A stretch of 64,000 nt of DNA from Lumnitzera littorea (taxonomy: Eukaryota > Streptophyta > Magnoliopsida > Myrtales > Combretaceae): contig JAMXBB010000009.1 in NCBI GenBank assembly GCA_024138015.1, positions 45,371,817 to 45,435,816 on the forward strand, in the 5' to 3' direction. Positions within the stretch are counted from its first letter, which is position 1. Each line of letters starts with the position of its first letter. A program made the translations under genes and the position numbers. This document shows, in pieces, positions 35,686 through 48,247 of this stretch. A model generated the notes under the pieces. That model did no database searches, was not told the DNA's origin, and saw only the letters and a list, made by a program, of their open reading frames with translations.

Positions 35686-36289
35686 TAAATCTTATTTTAT
35701 ATTATTTTATGATAAATACACAATAGCAACACATTAAGGTATGTAGAGGAAAACACTACGATTGAAATGAGTAGGATATAGTGAAGTAAACAATGATGAG
35801 ACATCTAACTAAAATGATCCGAGTAAGTTAAGCTTGTAGTTTATTAAACATTTGAATAATCATAAGCAGAAGATGAATTTAAACAAAAGCAATGTTGGTC
35901 AAAATCAAAAGTGAGTCAAAAGCAATGCCTTTATAGAGGTGATTAAGAAGTTTGGCATCTTATTTGAGGGAATGAAATGGTATTGCAACAATTGGATTAA
36001 TGCCTAAAGCATCAATTGAAACACCCAGAGCAATGGACATAATTTAGATTTTGGCTTTTATAAACGTATAGAGCCTTAGAAGTTGATTTAGAATGATAAT
36101 AGAAGACTAAGAGTAAACATGGCTTAAGGTGACCCTATTATAGACCTGTTCTTATTTGTAGGCATTAAACCTATGATATGGATTATTTAAAAGGAAAAGA
36201 CGACTTTAAATTACATAAATTCAATCATCAATTGCCCTATTAAAGCCAAAAGAGAGAGAAGTTTATGAAGGTGATGAATATTATAAAAG

Positions 36290-36629
36290 GGATTTTTGAT
36301 TGAAAGCAAATTTTCCTTATTTTAGTGGAAGTTTGGGCATAGAAGATTATTTTGAATCGGATTGCAAAGATCAATTGATTCTTTGACTATCTAAAGACTC
36401 CACTAAAGAAGCAGGTTATGTTGGTGGCCTATAAATTAAGGGTAAAGCATTTGCTTGGTGGGAAAGAATTTGATCTAGAAGAGAGTAAAAAGGAAGATGT
36501 TCTATAAGAAAATGGAATAGGATGAAGTATTTATTAAAGAAAAAAAATTTCCCTCCAAGTTATATGTAAATCTTATTTCAATAATATCAATAGGTAATAG
36601 ATTTATGCAAGAATATAGTGCTAGTTATA
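36290..36629 (+). pseudogene. Gypsy gag, N-terminal part, broken
   Basis: Plus-strand frames show a recognisable Ty3/gypsy gag core: a KLRGKAFAWWERI-like block (about 36440-36475) and, after frameshifts, an FPSKLY..I..GNRFMQEYSASY block (36550-36627). Stops are frequent. The frame is cut at 36629 by a 1548-bp insertion and resumes at 38178. Confidence 0.75.
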
Positions 36630-38177
36630 TGCCCTAAGCCATATGGATTTTATATTATTTGAGTATTTACTTCTTCTTTTTTTGTGATAGAGTCATTTTA
36701 TTTATCATATTATTATTGGCTTTTTAATAGGATAAAATGATTCCTTGAATATTTATTCTTCCTTATGTCATTAAAGTATGTAACTTTAATAATAAAACCA
36801 TAAGGCAATAAAAACATTATTCTAAATTGTCCTTAGTTGCTCATTATATAGAACAATAATGAGTTAAGACTAGTATGTTGGCTAAATGATAATCATGTTT
36901 TACTGATTATGGATATAAGATATCAATTCAACACATAGATACATATAGAAATACATTATATTGGATCGACCCATTGTAAGAGTACTACATAGATCAATTT
37001 GATAAGTACTACTCATTATAGTGTTATTTTAGTCCTTTGACCTGATGACAATATGGATTCCTACATAGTAAGTTCCATGTTTTGCCTCAGTTCCTTATTA
37101 TTTTAACCGAATCATTATAAAACTGTGATTGGATATGGAATAAATTATGTAGAGGAATATGAATATTTATAAAGGAATTTATATGTCTCTTTAATTTGAG
37201 AGAGATATCTTTTGACCTCCTTGAAGAGTAAGACTAAGAAAATGCATAGCTATGCTCAAATAAATCGATGAGAAGTTATTAATTTCATTTGTCTAGGTCA
37301 GTTGATCTCTAGATTCAAAAAATGAGTGATTAAACAATATAAGAGTATCTTGATCTATACCTTATATTTGATCATTAGATATCATGTGACAAAGGGACTA
37401 AATAACCAACTATTAATAGGTAGAGTCAGATCATTAACTTTCACTTAATTTGGGTTGGTATAATGTCTTACTAGAGGCCATTTATGTCTTGTAGATCTAA
37501 AAAGGAGTTTTAAAAATCTACTGCTAACATTAAGTGAACCTATAGGATTCTACACAAAGAATGAACCTAATGGTCTATGGGTTTATTTTAAACCAAGAAG
37601 GAATTATTGAAATATTTATCATTCTTAAATAGCTTAAAAATGATAGATAATGGCATTTATTATTTTTTGAAGAAAAATAATAAATAATAAGATAATGTAT
37701 TAGATTTTGTTAATATATTTAATATCTCATAATATTTTTTAGTATCTTTTAATATCTTTAAGAAGATATTATCGCTCCTCTCTATATAGATATAGGTCGC
37801 TTTCTATTAGGGTTATACTAATGCCTATCATTAACATTAGACTTGTAGAGAAAGTCTACAAATCAAAAGTAGAGAGAAAAACATGATAGATTGCGAGAGA
37901 TTTCCTGGACAAATATAAACTCATCGTGTAATGCTAGCACACTATAGCCCATTTGAGCAAGTTTGGTTGTGTGTGGATAACCGGTAGAGGGTGTTCGTAT
38001 CTTATAATACCTACAGATTTGCCCATTTGTGAATTTCAAAAAGCTCGAAACAAGGTAAATTTTGCTGTTCTTTTTCAATTTAATTGAAGCACATGGATCT
38101 TAGGGTGTTTAGAGATAATATATTTTTAAAAAATTCCACTGTACATATAACAAGATTCATATCCCTAAAATCCAACA
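36630..38177 (+). mobile_element. 1548-bp solo LTR inserted in gypsy gag
   Basis: It begins TGCCCTAAGCC and ends AATCCAACA (TG..CA) with TATA directly on both sides (36626-36629, 38178-38181). The interrupted gag codes on directly across the site once the insert is skipped, which confirms the boundaries. A CTATATAGATATAGG TATA-like box near 37782 gives plus orientation. No internal coding or PBS is present. A four-base duplication is shorter than the usual five. A copia origin is likely but unproven. Confidence 0.75.
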
Positions 38178-38780
38178 TATAGAACTAAGTTTATGAGATA
38201 AGTGGAAGGAGCAACTTTCTTGAATTAGGAGGTCAACGACTTATTAGGTGTTTAGAGGGATTATTGTCAATAGGACTAAAATTGGAATATAAGTCATTAG
38301 AACATTATTAGAAGTAAATAATATGGCTTTAAAAGAAAAATTGATGCAACATGGGCAGATAGGAGAAATTATGAAAGTTATAAGGCTATTAGGTTCAATT
38401 AATGACCTAAGCTAGTGCTAGAAGTGACTACTCAAAGTAGTAGTAGCAGCAACAATATATGCTACTATGCTACTAAAAGGATAAGGTAGTAGGTAAACAT
38501 CATGTATTAGAAGTAAAAGAAAATGAAGGTTGAAGGCTAAAAATCCTTATATTAAACCTATGATAGACAAGTGTTTCAAATGTAACCAACCTAGACAAAA
38601 GTTGAAGAAATATCTTATGAGGAAGATTATGAGAATCACAAAGAGGGATGAAGAGGATGAGGAGATTTGTTGTTAACTAAATGGTAATGAGGAGAAAGAG
38701 TTTCAAGATAAAGGTCAAACTTATGTGCTTAGGCACTAATGTTGTCTCCTAGGCAAGAAGATTAGACACTCTTAATCCTG
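38178..38780 (+). pseudogene. Gypsy gag, C-terminal part, broken
   Basis: This continues the gag from 36629. A block with NMALKEKLMQ (about 38310-38345) matches the gag tail, and a zinc knuckle near 38575 starts CFKC but lacks the Gly-His part (it reads CNQPRQK), so it cannot bind zinc normally. Stops occur throughout. The frame is lost near 38780, where an insertion separates it from protease at 40313. Confidence 0.65.
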
Positions 38781-38784
38781 GAGA

Positions 38785-40310
38785 ACAATTAAGAAGGAGG
38801 GTTGAATTGATTGTTACTCTCAATTTTTAACTTCTAACTATTAATTTGGTTCCTTATTGTCTAAAATTAACTAGGTAACACCATACTCATTATTTACTTC
38901 TAATGTATTAAAATCTTAACAAATTTTGATTGAATATTGGCATGCAAGAGCCAAGCTTTAATTTTTAATCTGATCTTTCCATTGTCTTACTAATCCTTCA
39001 AGTAGATTTTTTATCTTAAGCTTAATTTGCCTTAGTCCCTTGAGTATTTTGCATGCTATTGACTTAACAAATACTTATCAATGCAAACAAACACTCAACA
39101 TATAAAGTAAAACACTAAAAAATAAAAAGATAAGGAGCTAGAAGATTAGGAAAGCAATTTATGATGGTTCCTCCTTATCAGTTAGTCCACTCTTCCATTA
39201 CCCAATGCGAAGGAGTTGGTCCTCCATACCAGCTTATCCACTATGTGAAAAAAAATTAGAATGAGGTATACAGTTTTGAAAACTTTACCTTACCCCCAAT
39301 ATGTACCATAAGATTACATAAGTCTATAAAGGCTCCCTTTCTATTCTCTTAATAAATAGGTTTCCATTAAGTTTAATGAGTTAATAGCTATCTTAAGGTT
39401 TACAATGTACCTACCTATACTTTAGCTTGAGTTCTCAATCTAAAACAATAAATCAAACACTTTAACTCAAATAGTTTACTTAGAAAACTAGCTTGCTTTC
39501 TTAGAAAACTTATTCATTCATCTTTTTCACTTTGTGTCTTTTTTGTTCTTTTATTATTTAAGCTTTGAGTCTTTAAAGAGATTCTGAATGTAACATTCAA
39601 TAGTTGCATTATTGGCATTAGCCACTATCTTCAAAATCTTGTAATAATCTTCTTAGCTATCAATGATATGTGTTATCTATACTTTCCTTTTTTATTTTTT
39701 TTTTTGTAGAAAATGTTCTTTCCTTCCCTTCCAATAATTCTTGATTTGGTTTATATTGTTAATTTGATTCTTCATTTTTTTTTATGTTGTAATATTCAAT
39801 GTCCTTGGTAAATCAAATACATTTCCCAAATATATCTTCTCTTCAATATTGGGCCTTAACCTATAATTTCATAATTAGTTTCTTCTTTTATTTGTTTTAC
39901 TAAGTAACTTCTGATTCACTTTGCCTCCTGAATGAATATTACTTTTAAGTTCATCTATCTTCAAAATTTGTCAAGCTTCTTGTTTGGTTTCTATGTTTTG
40001 AATTTTTCTTTGACTCCTGTTTGGCTTCTAAAGTCTCTAGTTCACTCCTTATTGTTATATTGTTTTTGAAATATTTATTTCCTTATTTTGTTTAGACTTT
40101 TCTTTTCTTCTTTCATCTTTAAGTTTGTTTACTTTACTATTTGGTATTTAATTGCTCCTGATAAAGCAGTTCTTGTTCAAGTTATTCTAGGCTTTCTTTG
40201 GTTATGATCATTCTTTTAAGTTTCATAAAAGAAGTCTTTTGTACATTCTCAATGGCTTGATAAATAGCATTAAGTATATATTTTTGCTATTATTAAAATG
40301 CCTTTTTATG
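38785..40310. mobile_element. Unidentified insertion between gypsy gag and protease
   Basis: About 1.5 kb of non-coding sequence separates gag from protease of the same gypsy element, where only a short linker is usual. It starts near an AGGAGGGTTGAATT motif and contains a TTAGTCCACTCTTCCATTACC block of a kind seen in other plant repeats. I could not define its ends or duplication. Confidence 0.4.
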
Positions 40311-40312
40311 GA

Positions 40313-40960
40313 GGTTCTAAAAGACTAAATGCCATTAACTATTTAGAACCAAATGTACTATCAATGATAAGGAGTATGGTATTATCATTGATAGTTGTCT
40401 ATGTGAGAATATTATTGGGGGAAATATAGTAAAGAAGCTAAAGCAACATGTGGAGAAACATCTTAATCCCTAAACATTATGATGGATTATATCACGAATA
40501 AGAAAAAAGAAGTAATAGAACAATGTAAGGTGCCATTCTCCATTAGTAAGTACCGAGATCAAGTTTACTATAATATAGTTGATATGGATCTATATCATAT
40601 ATTATTTAGTGAACCATGGCATTGTGATGTTGATGTCTAACTTTTTGGTAAGAGTAATATGTATAGATTAAAGAAAGAATGGTATAAAGTATTCATTGTT
40701 ATCTTTAAAGGTTAAGTTAAAATCACTTGAGAAGTAATTTTTATCTATTGTCCATGAGCCCGATTCTTAAATCAAACAAACAAGAAAATATCATGTGTTA
40801 ATAGTCATGTATATTTTGATTTGTGAGGCTAAGTTGTAAGTGAAGGAGCACATAGAACTAGTGTGCCCTTTACTACAAGAGTTTAAAGATTTGATAGATT
40901 CCTCATGAGTTGCCTTTTATGAGAGACATACAATATCATATTGATCTCATTCATGTATAG
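40313..40960 (+). pseudogene. Gypsy protease and start of RT, broken
   Basis: The protease reads IIDSCLCENIIGG, so the D-S-G triad has become D-S-C (40390-40398). It is followed by a CKVPFSI..Y block, VDMD..HIL..EPW and the pre-RT segment (LLQEFKDL; MRDIQYHIDLI by frame joining near 40910-40950) typical of gypsy polyproteins. After about 40960 the RT is absent, so most of pol was deleted or replaced. Confidence 0.72.
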
Positions 40961-42911
40961 TGGTTGTTGGTAGTTGTGCCTTATGTAGGTGGTAGCTGGT
41001 GGTTATTGAGTACTTGTCATGGTGATTCATTTGGTGTTTCTTGTATGGCTATGGCTAAAAATGACATTGAGTACAAGTGCAAAGATACGTTATTGTCATG
41101 AATTGCAATATTTTTTTATAAATTGCAAGGTATGTGGTGTATTTAAGGGAAGCTACATGAGTAAACTTGTCACTTGTAAGTTTGTTGATAGTAAGGTAAG
41201 GTGAGGTGTTGTTTTGGCTAATTGCAAAGTTTTGCACACCTACATGTAGTGTCCAATGGGTATATCTAGTGCATAGAGTAGTAACAATGCATTTATTGCT
41301 GGTTGTAAATGTAAGAGGTGTAGAAGCTCTATGTATGTATGTTTGTGTGTATGTACATGTGTGTAAAGTGTAATTGGATGCAAATCGTGGTTTAAGTAGT
41401 AGAGTAATATGTGTAGTTAGTAAATCGTATACCAATTCTTTCAAAACTACAATGAAATGTAGGCATGCAGGATGTTATGTTTATATAAACCAATATGCAT
41501 ACCTATTATATTTTTTGTTAATCTAAATGTATGCGTGGCTATCCTATTAAATGATGTGTATTATTTTCTCTTAAATTTGAAGGATTGTGAATAATTAAAG
41601 GAGACATGATTATCCTTAATAAAGTTAAAAGAGAATATTCTAAGGAGTATTGAGTAGTTATGTGAAATTATATCAAGTGTGTTTAAGTGGAGTGGTGTAT
41701 TAGTTAGAGGGATTACAAGTGAATTTTGTGGTAAAATTGCTAATTCCTTGTGGGTTGTAAAGGGGATGGAGATTAGTATAGTTGTAGCTTTACAAATTTG
41801 CAAGGCTGTATTGTGCATTGGCATAAGGTATTGGGTGAAAATTGCTAAGAACTTATGAAAGTACTTATGCAAGAAAATTATAGTGAATATAATGTGAATT
41901 AGATAAAAGTGCCAACTTTGATTCTACTTGGTGAAGTTGTAGTGTGATATGAACTTTTAGCTAAGTGCAAGCATTCCATGTGTTTTATTGTATATTTGGG
42001 TGTCGAGTATAGCTATTTGAAAGTATGTATGTGAACTTATGGGTGTTAAAAGTGTGTTGCTATGATATTTGCATTGTGCACTTTGCATGCTGTTATTTCC
42101 TCCACCATTTAAAATGGAATGGATTGTATATCTTGTAATTGCATACGAAAAACAATAAAACAATTGTTAATTTGTGAACTTTAGAATGTTCAAGTTAGTA
42201 TATAACTCAAGTAGAGTGAACATGTTCAAGTATTTATGGCTTAATTTCTTTTCTATATTCTAACTATTATTTTCCACTAAATTCTTCAATTTACATTGTG
42301 TGCAATCAAAAGAGCTTTTAAATGTGTAAGTTGGAGTTTTCTTAAGTGTATAGAGTTGAAATGTGAAGCTTTGTGTGTAGTACAATTGAAAATCATTATA
42401 AATGAAATTTATCCCATGAAAATTGCCTCATTTCAAGTTTTAAATTTGTGGTACCTTTAGTTTTTAACACATTATTAAAAGTAAGTAACTCTCTAAATCA
42501 TTGAGAGTTGTCAAGTAGGTTGGTTGACAAATTGTTGAGTAATTTAGTATTGTTAACTTGGTGTTAATGTAAATTGTGGATTGAGCTACTATTGAATCAA
42601 TTGATACTTAAATTTCATAATGGTGGAAAATTTTTACATTAATAGTATAATAAAGTTTTATGCTAATTTGAATTTGTCATTGTCTTATCAATCTAATCTT
42701 TAAAGTTGTAGTTGAAAGATTATGCTATGAAACTATTCATCTGAGTTTATATGAATTCACTTGCAACAAGGAGATGATTTAGGTAACAAAGCAAGTAAAA
42801 ATAACTCTTCTATTGATAAATTTCAAGATGAGGTTCTTTATGACATTGCCAATATTGATGATTGGCATATGCATTTAAGGAAGCTATGGAAGTCATACCA
42901 TAATGTGTATT
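40961..42911. other. G/T-rich stretch replacing pol, no gene
   Basis: The plus strand is strongly enriched in G and T over C and A to about 42160, which creates long open minus-strand frames (41055-41444, 41561-41872, 41957-42163) rich in Thr, Ile and His with no domains. Near 42770-42900 a GDD..NIDDWH-like reading may be the pol end of the gypsy element before the LTR at 42912. Confidence 0.4.
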
Positions 42912-44280
42912 TGTAACACTTAGGAAAATTCAAAGGAAGTACAAATAAAATAAAGAAAGCTTATAAAAGAAAAGTCAGGGTAGTAAGGTAATTAAATAAT
43001 TTTAGTAAAGGGTACTTTGAGGATTGCAAAGGTTAGGATTACACAATTTAACCTAGCTTTAAAAAGCCTCTCTTTTTAAAAGGCTCATTAGACTCCCATT
43101 TTGTTTAAAATATGACTCTTTTTGTAGTGCAAGCAGAAGGGTTTAGTGGAAAGCCTACCATGAAAAACTAAATTGTAACCTTAGAATTCCTAACAGTAAG
43201 TGATTTGATGTTATAGTATAGAGTAGGATTAAGTTTAAAAGCTTGATTTTGATTTTTAAGGTGGTAAATGATTGATAAGATTAAAAGATTATAAAGGATC
43301 TCTCTCTAAGATTTCCACAACATAAGATAATATATTCTTTTTCTTGTGATCTTAATTCTTTTGTAGAATTTGTAAAATTGATTATAATTTGGAGTTGTAA
43401 AGGAAAGAATTGTTGAGAAGGAGACTGTAGTGTTGCAGGTTGGGAATGAGATCGGAGGTTGGATTTAGGGTGTAGAGAGTTGTTTTTGGATAAAAGAGAA
43501 AAGAAGTATCAAGAGGCATGAACACGGCCAAGGACCATAGGCATGGTCTCATATTGTGTTTAACTTGCAAAAGTTAGACATGAGGAAAATTTTGAGAGAA
43601 ATTAAAGACAAGGAAATTGTGACCAAAGTTCACAATCATGATCCAAACTATAGAATTTTTAAAGAGAAACACAATTAAAATACATAGCCATGGTCTAGGG
43701 CTGTAGTCTTGAATATTGGTTTATGCTTAGGATTACTAGTATAATCCCCAACTATAGTCTTTGCAATAGCTTTATTTCTTTTTCTTAGCCTATTTTAGTC
43801 TTATCTGGCCTTGGATTTTTGTCTAAAACCTTTAGAAAACCTATAAGAAGCTATAAATTAGTACTAAAGCAAATTTTATTTATCTTGTCATTATAGATTA
43901 TTCTTATAAGTTAAAGTAGATTATTTTTTGTCATTGGATTCAAAGTACGTGATACTGTGTGTTACTTATGATTATTAGGCTAAAATGTTTTCTTGATTTT
44001 ATATATTTGCAAATAGACTAATTAAATATTTGGCTTAATTTTTGCTTATTGCTTATGTACGTAGCTCGGCCTAAGGGCTTAGAGTGACAGATCTTAAGAG
44101 AGTAACCTTGATGATCCTTATGATATGTTGTCCTTAGTGGAGTCTCACTTAAAAATGACCTAAAATAAATCTAGCATGTTATAGATAGGACCTAGAGTGG
44201 TATGCCCAATATAAGATTTTAAAGGGGGCCAAAGTGGCATGCCCAACCTTAGGTTATAAAGGGGTCTAAAAAGCCAAGCC

Positions 44281-47200
44281 TGTCACGACCTTAAAGGAAG
44301 TCTAGTAGGATTACCTAAAATTTTCATAACATGTGTGCACCCATGATATAAAAACTGTCTTGCAAGTCAGAGATTGCAAGACTCTGAATGATTAATTACT
44401 AAGGTTACTGATTTTTAAGTAATTAATTTATTGTAAAATACAAGATAAATAACTATGGGTGTCCAATATCTCACAGTTCCTCAGAACTGCAGAGAATCGG
44501 TATCCCCTACCAAATAATAAGATAGGATATATCAATATTATAAAAGAAATACAAGAAAAATTAAATTATCAATAAAGGTTGCTTATGTATTATCTAAGGA
44601 GTACTCAGCTATTTTTAATACTAAGATACATATCTTCATCTCACACTCGGCACTCGAGACTTATCTCAATTCCAATGTAAGTAAACCTGCAAAAGAAACT
44701 ATGAGGGAGTGAGCATATAATAGCTCAGTGAGTTCGTTCCTCACCACCACCGTTCAAGTAAGTTATCACACATTATTATCACACATGCAAGCAAGCTATC
44801 TACATACAAAATGAATGCAGGCGCGATAAATGCAAGCAACACATCTATAGAAGTCTGGAACTATGGAAGGTGTAGAATTACGTCGTCTATACTTCGATTA
44901 TCCATTATACTTACCCGCACAGGGCACTTCAGCTTACCCGCATGAGGCTACCTAGGAGCCTTACCCCCTAGGCTTTACTCAACTATTACCCTAGTCGAGA
45001 AAGAAAATTTCAATTCAAATAGAGGGATTCCATTCTAGGACTATCTACCCTCCAAGGCCCTTCGGGCACAACTTGCGAGTCCATCTCGTAAGCCAAAATT
45101 AACCAAATTTGCGAGTCTATCTCATAAGCTACAATTAACCAAGGCCTTACAGGTACAATAAAGTGAGTTCTCTCGCTATCAAGTAGAGAGCTCACGCTAG
45201 CTTTGCCTTAACGATAAAATACCATTTCTAGCACTACAGTCCTTATCAAATTCGTACAAAATACGTTTAAGATTAAGAAAACCTTTTTCCAAAAATACCT
45301 TTTTCAACATTTTACAAGGCTAGCACTCTCCATCCATACATTTACTAAGTCATAGACATGCGACGAATATAACCAGCTATTTGGATCAGATATTTATATT
45401 TATCAATTTAAAAAAAATGATCACACAGATGATGGCATACAAGCAATAGTAAGTAGCAAAACATCATACAAGTAACATACATAAGCAAGTAACAGGTCAT
45501 TAGAACTTCCTCACCTAGATTATTGCTCATTCTCCAAACCTTTGGGATTTTTAAAACTCGATATTAAACACCTAAAATATAATAACACTTATAAGTATTT
45601 TGTGAAGTCAGACTCCTTAGTCAACTAAAAGTTTATTGTAGTTTATCTAGTTTTCCTCAATATAACCCAAGTATAATGTGTATAGGATTTATCATACTTA
45701 ATGGGGTTAATAGTAACTATCTTCTCATATTTGTAAGTTACGAGATTTTCTTTATATATTTGGAACTTTTTCGTTTTAGCTCGAATCGTTATGAATTTAT
45801 AGTCCATTTTGATCGTTTTCAAACGTATTTTCTCGTAATGAGGTCCGCTTTAGACGTTGTGACTCGCAATGTAAATTGTGATGTAAACATATCACAAAAA
45901 TTATTATTTTAGTTTAAAAATCATAAAATATTAATTTTCGATATTTTTATTACTTTGAGCATATTTTTGTATTTTTGAGATTTTTAACTTTATTATGATT
46001 ATTATTATTTTTATGACCGTTATTATTTTTATTATTTTTCATTTTCTTAGTATTGATATCCTTCACGATTTATACATACATATATATATGTCTATATATA
46101 TTTTCGGTATACTATATATATATATAATATGTTATATGCTATATATATATGTATATACTTATTATATGAAAATAAACCTACTCTTATGTACATATATATA
46201 TACTCATGTATTTGTATTTATACATAATAATTTACTTATGTAATTTCAAAATACTTAAATATATATAAATAATCTACAAATACCTATTCCTATTTTATAT
46301 ATTCGGTATATATATATTTATATAGTATTTGTTATATAGTATGTATACTATAAATTATACATATATTATGCCATATACCATAAAACATATACTCTATATT
46401 AGATGTCTTATATACATATATTATTACTTATGGAAATATACTACTACATATATATACTACACGATTACATATATATATGTAGGAAAATAATTATACATGG
46501 TTACATATAGATATATACATAACTCACGGTACACACATATACATAGACATACTATATTTATTTAATATAAATACTTAATACTAATCATATGTATACTAAA
46601 AAAAATACATAATACATACTTTTCCATATACCTATGTACATACATGTATACATACATAGCCTAATATATGTATATATATAATTCAGTTTATGTGTTTATG
46701 CTCATATACATGGACTTAGTAATATTATATATACAAAATACCGTACAAATACTATATTTATACATGTATCTACTACATAATATACATCTACACTAAAAAA
46801 AAAAATGACTTACCCATTGATTTTTGTATTTTTCTTCTTCTTTTCCTTCTTCTTTTTCTTCCTTCTTTCTCTCTTTTCCTTCTTTCTTTTCCTTTCACTC
46901 ACGGTTTTTGTTTGTGCAGAATTTTGTGTTTGTGTGCAGATTTTTTTTTTTCCAGCTTTTTCCCTTTTATTCACGTGAGAATAGCTTAGATTTTAAGCTA
47001 AATCTTATCTTATCTCTTATATTTATGAGGATGTGACAAAAAAAAAAAATCATTTGTAATCTTTTCTTTTTATTTTAAGATCAACACATGGCAATTTAAC
47101 TCCTCACGTGGCTGCTGATTTTTGATATTCTATTTCCTATTTTTTCTCCACGTTTTGTGCAGGATGAAAGCATTGAATTGGAAATAGAAGAAAGAAAATG

Positions 47201-47720
47201 AGATAAATTGGAAATAGAAGAGAAGGAAAATGAAAATTATTAAGAAATATATGTAATTTTTCGAATCATATAAATTATAATGAATCTCCTTGTAAATTAA
47301 TTTTCAAATTTTTGTGAAATTTTATCAATTTAATTGGTACCCGTTACAATTATAATTTTTACAAGTTATTGTGGCAATTTCGTTAAAATTTCGTGCGAAT
47401 AGACGATTTAATCAAAATTTACATTCGACTATGATTTTACCACTATTGTGTAATATTTAACTATTTTATAGGTTTATTTTTATGATTTTAGGGTTTCGAT
47501 CAAATTCAGGTTAAATTTTGGTTAATGATGTGTAAGTCAGTTTTAGGGTTTTAGTATGCGATGTAGGGTTCTAATCAATTTCCAAGGTTTTTACTACTTA
47601 TATATATTTAGATTTATGATTTATTAAATTTTTATTTTACTTGGCTTTGATGACTCTTTGAGTCATCTACAATATTAGGGTTCAATTCTACCTTAAATAG
47701 CTAAAATTGCGAGGTTTACA
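44281..47720 (-). mobile_element. Gypsy-type solo LTR C, 3440 bp
   Basis: On the plus strand it begins TGTCACGACC and ends GGTTTACA, with perfect duplication AAGCC at 44276-44280 and 47721-47725. The CTCAGTGAG block (about 44724) and a block at 45790-45870 match the partial LTR at the window end, and their reverse complement resembles the ACTTACTGAGCT block of solo LTRs A/B, giving minus orientation. An ATAAATATAAG box reads on the minus strand near 47025. No internal domain, so solo. It is longer than its relatives because of an AT-rich expansion at 45960-46800. Confidence 0.8.
45990..46800. repeat. TA-rich microsatellite-like expansion inside LTR C
   Basis: About 800 bp consists of TATATA and ATACATAT repeats with few G or C bases. 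It gives small spurious frames (45995-46243). Confidence 0.85.
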
Positions 47721-47721
47721 A

Positions 47722-47838
47722 AGCCCTAACCATTAGGATGATGAGTAAGTTTGTGTTTTGACGAGGGGTCCAAAAAGGTAAGCCTAACCATTAGGATGAT
47801 GAGTCGGTTTGTGTTTTGACAAAGGTTATGAGGATCTC
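47722..47838 (+). repeat. 58-bp tandem repeat in LTR E
   Basis: CCTAACCATTAGGATGATGA occurs at 47725 and 47783, a 58-bp period, with following GTTTGTGTTTTGAC shared. The preceding GGGGTCCAAAAAGGTAAGCC (47765-47784) matches GGGGTCTAAAAAGCCAAGCC left of LTR C (44261-44280), so LTR C inserted inside this array. Confidence 0.8.
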
Positions 47839-48247
47839 CATTGTATAATGCATGATTGGCTAATTTAAAGATAATTAAATTATTGTGTATGATTTACCTA
47901 TTTGCATTTAAACATATGTGAATATGGTTATGTATGATTTCTCATGTGCATCTACTTATGTATTACGTATTAAGCTTTGGCTCAGTCCCTTAGTTTTATA
48001 ATTACAGGTTAACAATTGTAGGTTAAATTGATTAACATGCTAAATTAAATAGTATAGGAGTGCAAGTGGGCTAAATGGACTAACTCGACCCAACCTACTT
48101 TAGTTAGTAGGTTAAACGAACCTAGCTCATTTAACCTGCATTTTAAATGAGCCAAAAAACCCCAACTATAACCCATTTAAAAAGTAGGTTAAATAAGCCA
48201 ACTCGCGAGCTAAAGGCATAAATATGTTAAACACGTCAACCCAAATT

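Noticed and set aside
41055..41444. 129-codon minus-strand frame
   Set aside because: It arises from the G/T skew of the region; composition is biased and no domain is present.
46824..47036. Phe/Ser-rich plus-strand frame
   Set aside because: It is a pyrimidine-rich low-complexity tract inside LTR C.
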